A stretch of DNA of 64,000 bases from Tenacibaculum larymnensis (GTDB lineage Bacteria > Bacteroidota > Bacteroidia > Flavobacteriales > Flavobacteriaceae), in assembly GCF_028829235.1 (NCBI RefSeq), contig NZ_JAIWJY010000002.1, positions 186,001 through 250,000 of the forward strand, written 5' to 3'. This document shows, piece by piece, positions 9,637 through 16,454 of this stretch. The notes below the pieces were generated by a model. That model was not told where the DNA came from, ran no database searches, and worked only from the letters and a program-made list of their open reading frames with translations. Each line of letters opens with the position of its first letter. Within the stretch, counting starts at the first letter, position 1. The position numbers and the translations under genes were made by a program.

Positions 9637-10188
9637 TTAATCTAAAAATTCAATAAATTCAGCCGGGACAAGGTTGGTTAACCAAACTCCATTTTCAGAT
9701 AAAAAGAACTCATATCCTTTTTTATGCATATCACCTGACTGAACAGTCAAAATTATAGGTTTACCTCTTCTGCTACCTACTTTTTTAGCAGTTTCTGAGT
9801 CAGAACTCAAATGAACATGTTGCCTACTCATTTTTTGTAATCCGTTTTCTTTTATTGAAGGAATAAACTTAGCTACTGTTCCGTGATATAAATATGGAGG
9901 AGGAGTCTTTATTTCAGTTACTATTGTTACATTTTTTAAAGAGTGTCCTTGATTTGCTCTTATTTTTGTTTGATTTTCATTTAATGAAAATCGTTGTTTG
10001 TCGTTGTTTTTTACGATAAACCCCAATTCTTCTTTTGTAAAAGTAACTCCGTTGTTACTTGATTTGTTCAAAAGTTCTTCTATTGAAGCCCATCCGCTGC
10101 TATCTAATTTTAAACCAATTTTTTCAGGTTGATGCCTTAGTATAAGGCTTAAAAACTTACTTATTCTTTTTGTATTTTTCTCATTCAT
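9637..10188 (-). CDS. kptA: RNA 2'-phosphotransferase (Tpt1/KptA)
   Basis: 183 residues, normal for KptA. Conserved blocks: KRISKFLSLILRHQPEKIGL (RNA-contacting N-terminal domain with the catalytic Arg-His), LYHGT, QHVHLS and GSRRGKPIILTV. Tpt1/KptA uses NAD+ to remove an internal 2'-phosphate from RNA, releasing nicotinamide and ADP-ribose 1'',2''-cyclic phosphate. Both products fit its neighbours: nicotinamide feeds the NadV-like enzyme, and ADP-ribose derivatives are substrates for the ADP-ribosylglycohydrolase and phosphatase. 52 nt after the glycohydrolase gene, same strand. Confidence 0.95.
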   Translation of the reverse strand: MNEKNTKRISKFLSLILRHQPEKIGLKLDSSGWASIEELLNKSSNNGVTFTKEELGFIVKNNDKQRFSLNENQTKIRANQGHSLKNVTIVTEIKTPPPYLYHGTVAKFIPSIKENGLQKMSRQHVHLSSDSETAKKVGSRRGKPIILTVQSGDMHKKGYEFFLSENGVWLTNLVPAEFIEFLD

Positions 10189-10240
10189 AATTTAGATTTT
10201 TAGTCAAAAACGTAAGCAGTGTTTGTTACGTTTTTATCGG

Positions 10241-11209
10241 TTAATTCTCATAACGATATTTTTTAGCAAATTGTTGACTTAAGAGAATAATATCATCTTT
10301 TCTTACCAACGAATCTATCCACTCTTGAGGTATATTATCTATTCCATAGTACATACCAGCAATAGCTCCAACTACAGTAGCTGTTGTATCAGTATCATCA
10401 CCTAAATTTACAGCTTTTAAAACTGCTTCGCTATAATTAGAAGCGTTGAGTAAAGACCAAAGAGAAGCTTCTAATGTATGAATAACGTAACCACTTGAAT
10501 TAATATCATTTTCTTTTAAATTTGATATATTTTGCTTTAAAATTCTTGAAAAATGATTTTGCTCGTAAGAAGAAATATTTCTTTCTGTTAAAAAGAGATT
10601 AATTTCATTTTGCATTTTTTTATAAGAATCTATAATTGAAAATCCATTTAAAATATATTCAGCTAATTTTAAATATATTAAACAGGAAATAGCCGATCTT
10701 ATGTGGGGATGTGTTAGTGATGATACATGCCAAATAATATTAAACTGGTCATTTATTTTTTTACCCTTTATGTAAAAGAGTAAAGGAATAATTCTCATTA
10801 ATGAACCATTACCATTTGTATATTCATCATCAGAATATTTTAAAATTTCTAGTTCTTTATAGTCTTTTTCATTTATGATTTTTGAAAGTTGTTCAATAGC
10901 TTTTCGTGTTTGGATTCCAATATCAAAAACATTACCGTGTGGAGTCCATATCTCAGCATTCATCCATTGGATAAATTTATATGAAATATCCACTAAATCG
11001 TATCCTTGACATAAACTCTCAGCTAAACAAAAAGTAAGAGAACTATCATCAGACCATGTTCCTTTTGGTTGATGATGTGTTCCAAACTCTCTCATAGTTG
11101 TTACAGGGTTTTGCTTTAACTCCTGTCTATTTTTAAATTCTACTGGTACCCCTAGGGCATCAGCCACTGCCAATCCAATAAATGTTGATTTTATAATGTT
11201 TTTTTTCAT
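10241..11209 (-). CDS. ADP-ribosylglycohydrolase family protein
   Basis: About 322 residues from the start at 11209 (MKKNIIKSTFIGLAVADALG). An in-frame ATG at 11248 would overlap the upstream gene by 23 nt and adds no conserved sequence, so I prefer 11209, 16 nt after the upstream stop codon. Dimetal DraG/ARH signatures are present: ADALGVPVEF, WSDDSSLTFCLAESL and LGDDTDTTATVVGAIAGM. The family removes ADP-ribose from proteins or small molecules. Its place between a Prs-like protein and kptA suggests it works on ADP-ribose conjugates formed by NAD+-consuming enzymes. Confidence 0.92.
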   Translation of the reverse strand: MKKNIIKSTFIGLAVADALGVPVEFKNRQELKQNPVTTMREFGTHHQPKGTWSDDSSLTFCLAESLCQGYDLVDISYKFIQWMNAEIWTPHGNVFDIGIQTRKAIEQLSKIINEKDYKELEILKYSDDEYTNGNGSLMRIIPLLFYIKGKKINDQFNIIWHVSSLTHPHIRSAISCLIYLKLAEYILNGFSIIDSYKKMQNEINLFLTERNISSYEQNHFSRILKQNISNLKENDINSSGYVIHTLEASLWSLLNASNYSEAVLKAVNLGDDTDTTATVVGAIAGMYYGIDNIPQEWIDSLVRKDDIILLSQQFAKKYRYEN

Positions 11210-11225
11210 AGCAATTTTTTGGTTT

Positions 11226-12062
11226 TTATAGCAATTTTCCCAGTTCAATCTGTATACAATTATCGATTTCTATAGTTTTAAAACTATCTGTTGTAAAAAT
11301 TTTGGTGAAGTGTTTTTCAAGTTCATCAAAACCTTTACTAAATATTCCGTGACTTATCGCTAAGTATAAGTTTCCTGCATTCTTAGCTTTTAGTTCTTTA
11401 GCTAGCCCTAAAAAAGTACCCCCTCCATCACAAATATCATCCACAATTAAACAATCTTTTCCTTGTAGGTCATCAGCATATACTTTGAAACCTGTTAGTT
11501 GACCAGTCTTAACATTTCGACTTTTTGAACACTCTACTACTTCATAATTTTGAAGATAAGCAGCAACTTTATAAATCTTTTTTAAAGCGCCTCCGTCTGG
11601 TGAAATTAGAAGTAAGTTGTCTGATAATTGTTTTGTAATATGCTCTATGAACTTGTGGTTATCGATAACTTTACAGTTATTCAATAGGGCAGGAGTTACT
11701 TCAGAATGGGGGTCTAAAACAGTTACCGACTCAAAGTTTTGTGCATTTATAATATCTGCATATACTTTTACCGATAAAGGTTCACCTGATACCATTAATC
11801 TATCTTGACGTGCAGCAGGAAAATAAGGAAGTACAACATGTAGTTTTTTTATTCCCATATTTTTGAGCGCATTGGTAGCTAATAATAACGTACCCATGTC
11901 ATTAAAAGATTGAATGCGATGTGTAATCGTTACTTCTGCTACCTTTTCTAGTTTAGAAATGATTTTAATATGCGGTTCCCCTCCTGAAAAAGTAAAGAAA
12001 CTATAGTCTATATTGTTTTCTGTTCCGTAAGGAGTAAAGTTTTTATCTAAGTTTAAAATCAT
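11226..12062 (-). CDS. short ribose-phosphate pyrophosphokinase-like protein
   Basis: 278 residues against about 310-320 for housekeeping PRPP synthases. Visible: PYFPAARQDR (housekeeping form PYYGYARQDR), EPLSVKVYADII, VLDPHS, LISPDGGALKK and the PRPP loop DDICDGGGTF. The N-terminus has SGGE in place of SDGE, and the usual C-terminal regulatory segment is absent. The established reaction is ATP + ribose 5-phosphate to PRPP + AMP, which would supply the NadV-like enzyme. In phage NARP1 systems a Prs homologue (Adps) instead pyrophosphorylates ADP-ribose; this divergent short copy in an ADP-ribose gene cluster could do the same. First gene of the operon, two nt from an NrtR-type operator. Confidence 0.88.
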   Translation of the reverse strand: MILNLDKNFTPYGTENNIDYSFFTFSGGEPHIKIISKLEKVAEVTITHRIQSFNDMGTLLLATNALKNMGIKKLHVVLPYFPAARQDRLMVSGEPLSVKVYADIINAQNFESVTVLDPHSEVTPALLNNCKVIDNHKFIEHITKQLSDNLLLISPDGGALKKIYKVAAYLQNYEVVECSKSRNVKTGQLTGFKVYADDLQGKDCLIVDDICDGGGTFLGLAKELKAKNAGNLYLAISHGIFSKGFDELEKHFTKIFTTDSFKTIEIDNCIQIELGKLL

Positions 12063-12063
12063 A

Positions 12064-12082
12064 TTGCGTAATTTTTACACAA
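12064..12082. promoter_or_regulatory. NrtR-type operator and promoter of the prs-like operon
   Basis: TTGCGTAATTTTTACACAA, an imperfect palindrome ending two nt from the ATG of the prs-like gene. On the minus strand a perfect -7 box TATATTTG occupies 12087-12080 and overlaps the operator by three bases. A bound regulator would cover the transcription start and the translation start. Confidence 0.8.
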
Positions 12083-12126
12083 ATATAATTCAGTTTTTTA
12101 AAATAAAAAATATTTTAGTGTTTTTT

Positions 12127-12816
12127 TTACGCAAACTTAATTTCGAAGTGGAATCCTTTCTTTTCTAGTTCTTTATACTTCTTAGCATTAAACTTAAAAA
12201 GTTTTGCAGGTCTACCACTAGAAGGTTGATATATTTTATCGGTTTCGGTAAGTATTCCAAAGCTCATAATTTTTTTTCTGAAATTACGTCTATCGATTTT
12301 TTGATTAAGTATTGTTTGATATAAATTTTCTAAATCAGAAAAAGGAAACTCTTTTTTTAGTAGTTCAAAACCAATAGGTTGGTAGTTTATTTTGTTTTGA
12401 AGTCTTTGTAAAGCTGTGGTTAAAATACGATTGTGGTCAAAAGCTAGTTTGGGCAATTCATGAATAGGGAACCATTGCACTTCAGCAGCATCTGTGTTCG
12501 CACTGATTTTAAAATGATTGGGGCTTACCAAACCAAAATAGGTGACAGAAACAACTCTGTTTCTTGGGGCTCTTTTGGGAGCTCCGAATGTGTATAGTTG
12601 TTCAAGATAATCAATAGTAACTCCTGTTTCTTCTAATAGTTCTCTTTCAACAGCATGTTCTAGTGATTCATTTTCTAAAACCAATCCACCAGGTAACGCC
12701 CAAGCTCCTTTAAAAGGTTCAATGCCTCTTTTTATTAATAAAACAGAGAGTTCTTTTTGTTGATAGCCAAAAACAACAGCATCTACAGCAACTTTTATAT
12801 TTTGTGACATCTTCAT
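12127..12816 (-). CDS. nrtR: NrtR-type Nudix transcriptional regulator
   Basis: 229 residues. An N-terminal Nudix domain of about 150 residues carries an intact Nudix box (G-x5-E-x7-RE-x2-EE-x-G-V, within PGGLVLENESLEHAVEREL and what follows). The C-terminal 70 residues form a winged-helix segment ending in RPAKLFKF and a short tail, as in the NrtR family. NrtR proteins repress NAD-biosynthesis genes and sense ADP-ribose or related products; an intact box means this one may also hydrolyse ADP-ribose. Its own promoter carries the same operator as the prs-like and nadV genes, so autoregulation is likely. Family members controlling sugar genes exist, but the neighbours argue for NAD. Confidence 0.85.
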   Translation of the reverse strand: MKMSQNIKVAVDAVVFGYQQKELSVLLIKRGIEPFKGAWALPGGLVLENESLEHAVERELLEETGVTIDYLEQLYTFGAPKRAPRNRVVSVTYFGLVSPNHFKISANTDAAEVQWFPIHELPKLAFDHNRILTTALQRLQNKINYQPIGFELLKKEFPFSDLENLYQTILNQKIDRRNFRKKIMSFGILTETDKIYQPSSGRPAKLFKFNAKKYKELEKKGFHFEIKFA

Positions 12817-12817
12817 T

Positions 12818-12841
12818 TAGTGTTGAATTTACACAAAGTTA
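12818..12841. promoter_or_regulatory. NrtR-type operator and -7 box upstream of nrtR
   Basis: Operator TAGTGTTGAATTTACACAA at 12818-12836 has one perfect half site (TTTACACAA) and one weaker half. It overlaps a minus-strand -7 box TAACTTTG at 12841-12834. This is the same geometry as at the other two sites of the cluster. Confidence 0.7.
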
Positions 12842-12857
12842 CAAAAGTTTTAAAAAA

Positions 12858-13235
12858 TTATGGGTTCTTATTTTTAAACTTAGAAGTCAGTTTATGTAAA
12901 GGTGTTGTTTGATGGTTTTTTTGCAACGTAAATTGCACAATTTTGGCGGTAAAGGCTACAAAAGTTCCAATAGACAAAAAAGTGTAAATAATAGTAAATA
13001 TTTTACTAATGTTATGTGTGGGTACGAAGTCTCCATAACCTACTGTAGCCATTGTCATAACAGAAAAGTATAAAGAGTCTATAAGCTCCCAATGCTCAAT
13101 TTTGTGATAGAATATAGTAGAGCTTGTTAATAGCAAAGACAGAAAAAAGAAGAGATATCTAAACTCAGTATCTTTTTTGATACCTATAAAAACAAGTTTA
13201 CAAAAACGATAAAAATTGATAAAGAATGAAACCAT
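12858..13235 (-). CDS. two-TM potassium channel
   Basis: 125 residues. Two hydrophobic helices (FRYLFFFLSLLLTSSTIF and IFTIIYTFLSIGTFVAF) flank a pore loop with the K+ selectivity filter TMATVGYGD. There is no RCK/TrkA domain, so this is a bare pore of the Ion_trans_2 class, expected to form a tetramer in the inner membrane. Gating cannot be told from the sequence. It lies 41 nt upstream of nrtR and may be co-transcribed with neighbours, but nothing ties it functionally to them. Confidence 0.9.
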   Translation of the reverse strand: MVSFFINFYRFCKLVFIGIKKDTEFRYLFFFLSLLLTSSTIFYHKIEHWELIDSLYFSVMTMATVGYGDFVPTHNISKIFTIIYTFLSIGTFVAFTAKIVQFTLQKNHQTTPLHKLTSKFKNKNP

Positions 13236-13275
13236 AAGTTGAAAAATACGTTAGAAGAAAAGTTGAATATATAAC

Positions 13276-13815
13276 TTACTTACAAACTTTACAATCTTCT
13301 TTGTCTTGAATTTCACCTACTAATTTTCCTTCTTCGTTAAGTGAAAATCCACAACAATCCATAAAACCTTGTGCAATTAGTTTACGAGCACGTTGAATTT
13401 GAGATTTTGTGGTTGGTAAATTTTGCTGTAAAGTGTCAGCAACTTCTTGCTGTTTTAAGCCTTTGATATCTGATAAAAATAGCGGATCTCTATACTTTTT
13501 AGGTAAGCTTTGTAAGATTCCGCGTAAGCAATCTTTTTCGGTATGTTCATGTTCTTTTATGTCTGTTTGAGCTTCAAAATTTTTTAATTCAACTGTTTGA
13601 TTAGTGTTTTTGAAGTAATCCATCATTGTATTCCGAGCAATCGTAAAAATCCAAGATTTTAGTTTGGTAATATCGTTTAATGTATGAAGTTTCGTATGAA
13701 CTTTTATAAATGTTTCTTGTAAGATATCATCAGTCACAGAAGAGTCTTTCACTTTACTTAAAATAAAGTGCTTTACATCATCTGCGTATTTTTTCCAAAC
13801 TTGTTGCGTTGTCAT
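13276..13815 (-). CDS. SigZ-like RNA polymerase sigma factor
   Basis: 179 residues with sigma region 2 (DDILQETFIKVHTKLHTLND, LKSWIFTIARNTMMDYFK) and region 4 (LPKKYRDPLFLSDIKGLKQQEVADTL, TTKSQIQRARKLI). Unusually it ends in a Cys-rich tail (FMDCCGFSLNEEG, then KEDCKVCK), as SigZ-type factors do, which could bind metal or sense redox. No anti-sigma gene adjoins it. The next genes upstream are the 34-residue Cys-rich peptide and a DUF3703 gene, which share a duplicated promoter of ECF form, so they are likely targets. Confidence 0.88.
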   Translation of the reverse strand: MTTQQVWKKYADDVKHFILSKVKDSSVTDDILQETFIKVHTKLHTLNDITKLKSWIFTIARNTMMDYFKNTNQTVELKNFEAQTDIKEHEHTEKDCLRGILQSLPKKYRDPLFLSDIKGLKQQEVADTLQQNLPTTKSQIQRARKLIAQGFMDCCGFSLNEEGKLVGEIQDKEDCKVCK

Positions 13816-13859
13816 CCTATAAATTTACGAAAAATGCCACGCTGAATAAAATGAACGTT

Positions 13860-13897
13860 TAATTTTCACTACATTCAGAATGACAAAATATTAAAAA
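13860..13897. repeat. copy of a dispersed flavobacterial intergenic repeat
   Basis: Read on the minus strand this begins TGTCATTCTGAATGTAGTG, close to the element at 36489-36514 (TGTCATTTCGAACGAAGTG). Its other end, AATGACAAAATATTAAAAA at 13879-13897, is identical over 19 bases to 37652-37670. It is a small palindromic element lying between genes. Confidence 0.65.
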
Positions 13898-13907
13898 GTT
13901 AATTTAA

Positions 13908-14012
13908 CTAACAGTTACAATTGTTACATGTGCAATTTTCACAAGTACAATTTGAACAGTCACCTGTTTTACATCCTTCGCAAGTGCAGGTACATTGATT
14001 GTTATTTTTCAT
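13908..14012 (-). CDS. 34-residue cysteine-rich, metallothionein-like peptide
   Basis: Reading from the ATG at 14012 gives MKNNNQCTCTCEGCKTGDCS and then 14 more residues, ending in NCNC and a stop at 13908. Eleven of 34 residues are Cys (7, 9, 11, 14, 19, 22, 24, 27, 29, 32, 34), all in CxC or CxxC spacing, and there are no aromatic residues. That composition is what metallothioneins use to bind Zn, Cu or Cd as thiolate clusters. It is preceded by an ECF-like promoter that is repeated before the DUF3703 gene, and lies upstream of the SigZ-like gene on the same strand. I do not recognise a named family; metal binding is inference. Confidence 0.7.
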   Translation of the reverse strand: MKNNNQCTCTCEGCKTGDCSNCTCENCTCNNCNC

Positions 14013-14042
14013 GATATTATATGTTTTACGTGTTCATATAAT

Positions 14043-14070
14043 AGACTAGAAAAAGAGTAAAAAGATGCAT
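14043..14070 (-). promoter_or_regulatory. ECF-like promoter of the Cys-rich peptide
   Basis: On the minus strand, ATGCATC (14070-14064) is followed after 16 nt by AGTCT (14047-14043), with the peptide ATG 30 nt further on. The two elements and the T-run between them recur with identical spacing at 14449-14476. A GTC-containing -10 and a 16-nt spacer are typical of ECF sigma factors. Confidence 0.65.
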
Positions 14071-14427
14071 TTATTGTTGAAAATATTTTCGAAGTTCTTT
14101 TCTAACAGGAATAGGTTTAATTGCAGATATGTTAGAACCACCTGTATTTCCTGTAGGTACCCAAACTAAAGTAAATAAAATTGAAGCTATAATTCTGAAA
14201 AATTGACCAACAATTTCTTTAAGACTATATGTTTTTATTCCGTAGACTAACATCCAGTAATGAGATAAAGTGTGTCTGTAAACATGTTTTTGTCCTAAAA
14301 TATGAGCATTCTCTAAATGATAAAAAGACACCTGAAAGTGTTTACTTTTAAGTGCCTTTTTAGCTAAAGTTAATTGTTTGTAAAATTGTTGTTTTCGCTG
14401 TAGTTGTGTCATTAGTAGTTGTGTCAT
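14071..14427 (-). CDS. DUF3703 family protein
   Basis: 118 residues. The family pattern is clear: FYHLENAHILGQKHVYRHTLSHYWMLVYG, then VGQFFRIIASILFTLVW and VPTGNTGGSNISAIKPIPV. DUF3703 proteins are often found near heavy-metal genes; their function is not known. The His-rich centre and one hydrophobic helix are visible. The first 30 nt are a 15-nt tandem duplication (ATGACACAACTA twice), giving two equivalent starts at 14427 and 14412. It shares its promoter sequence with the Cys-rich peptide downstream. Confidence 0.82.
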   Translation of the reverse strand: MTQLLMTQLQRKQQFYKQLTLAKKALKSKHFQVSFYHLENAHILGQKHVYRHTLSHYWMLVYGIKTYSLKEIVGQFFRIIASILFTLVWVPTGNTGGSNISAIKPIPVRKELRKYFQQ

Positions 14428-14448
14428 TATTTGTTGATTTTATAAATC

Positions 14449-14476
14449 AGACTACAACGAATAGAAAAAGATGCAT
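14449..14476 (-). promoter_or_regulatory. ECF-like promoter of the DUF3703 gene
   Basis: ATGCATC at 14476-14470, a 16-nt spacer starting with five Ts, and AGTCT at 14453-14449, followed 21 nt later by the ATG at 14427. It matches the promoter at 14043-14070 at every position of both conserved blocks. Confidence 0.65.
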
Positions 14477-14478
14477 TT

Positions 14479-16092
14479 TTAATTTACTTTTTCTCCGTTT
14501 ATATAGGTTGCTAAAACCTTTGTATTTGGAATTTCTTTTCCTTCAATCGTCATGATATCTTTATCTAAAATTATAAAATCAGCTACCTTACCAACTTCGA
14601 TACTTCCTTTTTCTTGTTCTTCAAAGTTTGCATAAGCATTCCAAATGGTCATTCCTTTTAAAGCATTTTCTCTAGATAAAGAGTTTTCCATTTGATAACC
14701 TTTTTCAGGATATCCTTTTAAATCTTTTCTGATGGTTGCTGCGTAAAATGTGTATAATGGACTTACGTGTTCAATAGGAAAGTCAGTTCCTAAGGCAACT
14801 TTTCCGTATTCTTTTAATAAGTCATTATAAGCATAAGCTCCTTTAATTCTATCTGATCCTACACGGTCTTCTGCCCAATACATATCTGAAGTAGCATGCG
14901 TTGGTTGAATAGATGGAAGCACATTTTTAAATAGATTAAAGTCTTTTGTGTCTACTATTTGAGCGTGCTCAATACGCCAACGTCTATCATTTTTGTTTTT
15001 CAATACTTCATTATAAGTTTTTAGCATTATATAATTTGCAGAGTCGCCAATAGCGTGTGTGTTCATTTGATATTCAGAAGCGGCAATTCTTTTAGCTACT
15101 TTTTGTAAGTTTTCGTAGGAATTAACCAAAGCACCAAAATGTCCTTTTTTATCAGAATATTCGTCTTTAAGAGCAGCTCCTCGTGAACCTAATGCGCCAT
15201 CAGCATATACTTTTACAGAGCGAACATTTAATCGATATGTTTTAATGATTCCTTTTTTAAGATAATAATCAAGATTTTTTTGATTATTAGAGATCATCGC
15301 ATATACACGCATTTTTAAATCGCCAGATTGTTGTAGACTATCAATTAGTTCGATTATCTCTTTGTTTAACCCTGCATCGTCAACTGTGGTTAATCCTAAA
15401 TCAAAACAGATTTTTTCAGCATCTTTTAACGCTTGAACCTGCTCTCTTTTCGATGGTTTCGGATTATTGATAAAGTTCATTGCATTATCAATAAGCACTC
15501 CAGTTAATTTTCCATCTTTTTTTATAAATTCACCACCATCAATTTTTGACTCAGTAGTAATTCCTGCTAAATTAATTGCAGCTTGGTTTACTAACATTGC
15601 GTGGCCATCAATTCTACGAATAGCTACAGGTATATTAGGAAATATACTGTCTAGTTTTTCTTTGGTAGGGAATTTTTTTACTTCCCAATCGTTTTGATCC
15701 CAACCACGCCCAGTTATGTAAGTAGTGTTCTTTTCTTTTTGAAAATCAACTAAACGTTGAAGTACTTCGTCATAACTTTCTGTTCCAACTAAGTCGGCTT
15801 TTTGCTGTTGTAATCCTAATCCGTAAAAATGACAATGTGCATCGATAAATCCAGGGTAGACAGGTTTGTTTTTTGCATCGATAAGACTCGTTGCTGTGTA
15901 TTTTTCTTGTATTTCTTTGTTGGTTCCTAGAGCCACAAATTTTCCGTTTTTTACAGCAAAACTTTCTGTTGTATCAAAATTAGAGTTTACGGTATAAGCG
16001 TGAGCATTAATAACAATAGTATCTACTTTTTCTTGCGGTTTGCAAGAGAATAATAAACTAAAAGCAAGTAGAGGGAGCAGTGTTTTTTTCAT
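14479..16092 (-). CDS. amidohydrolase family 3 lipoprotein (YtcJ-like)
   Basis: 537 residues with a lipoprotein signal (MKKTLLPLLAFSLLFSC). Metal-dependent amidohydrolase motifs: IDAHCHFYGLG (HxH), NTHAIGD, RIEHAQIV and ALGTDFPIEHVSP. The fold is a TIM barrel with a small beta-sandwich made from both termini (VADFIILDKDIM near the end). This subfamily hydrolyses amides, but the substrate is not predictable. It overlaps the upstream DoxX-like gene by one base and so belongs to one operon with it and the M28 peptidase. Confidence 0.9.
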   Translation of the reverse strand: MKKTLLPLLAFSLLFSCKPQEKVDTIVINAHAYTVNSNFDTTESFAVKNGKFVALGTNKEIQEKYTATSLIDAKNKPVYPGFIDAHCHFYGLGLQQQKADLVGTESYDEVLQRLVDFQKEKNTTYITGRGWDQNDWEVKKFPTKEKLDSIFPNIPVAIRRIDGHAMLVNQAAINLAGITTESKIDGGEFIKKDGKLTGVLIDNAMNFINNPKPSKREQVQALKDAEKICFDLGLTTVDDAGLNKEIIELIDSLQQSGDLKMRVYAMISNNQKNLDYYLKKGIIKTYRLNVRSVKVYADGALGSRGAALKDEYSDKKGHFGALVNSYENLQKVAKRIAASEYQMNTHAIGDSANYIMLKTYNEVLKNKNDRRWRIEHAQIVDTKDFNLFKNVLPSIQPTHATSDMYWAEDRVGSDRIKGAYAYNDLLKEYGKVALGTDFPIEHVSPLYTFYAATIRKDLKGYPEKGYQMENSLSRENALKGMTIWNAYANFEEQEKGSIEVGKVADFIILDKDIMTIEGKEIPNTKVLATYINGEKVN

Positions 16093-16451
16093 TAATATGT
16101 GTAAATTAAATAAGCAATGTATAATAATAAAAATTGAAGAGGTACTCTAATAATGGCTATTTTCTTAGATCCAATTGCAGGTTTATCTCTGAAAACATCC
16201 CAAATATGTATTGGTAAAAAAATCAACATTAGTATAAACATTGCTAGAGCTGCCTGTTTTGTAGTTTGATTAATTAATAATCCAATACCAATGGCTAACT
16301 CTAATAAGCCAGCTATATAATTTACAACTAATTTGGGTAGGAAATTAGGTATAAATCGATTGAAAATTTTAGGCTTTATAAAGTGCATAATTCCTGCAAA
16401 AGCAAAAAATATTCCGAATATAATCCTTAATATAATTATTACGGTGCCCAT
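16092..16451 (-). CDS. DoxX-like integral membrane protein
   Basis: 119 residues with four predicted membrane helices and the start pattern RIIFGIFFAFAGIMHFIKPKIF, then the helix around YIAGLLELAIGIGLLI, as in DoxX/MauE-like proteins. The precise role is unknown. Its TAA stop shares a base with the amidohydrolase ATG, and it starts 3 nt after the M28 peptidase stop, so the three genes are translationally linked. Confidence 0.82.
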   Translation of the reverse strand: MGTVIIILRIIFGIFFAFAGIMHFIKPKIFNRFIPNFLPKLVVNYIAGLLELAIGIGLLINQTTKQAALAMFILMLIFLPIHIWDVFRDKPAIGSKKIAIIRVPLQFLLLYIAYLIYTY

Positions 16452-16454
16452 GAA

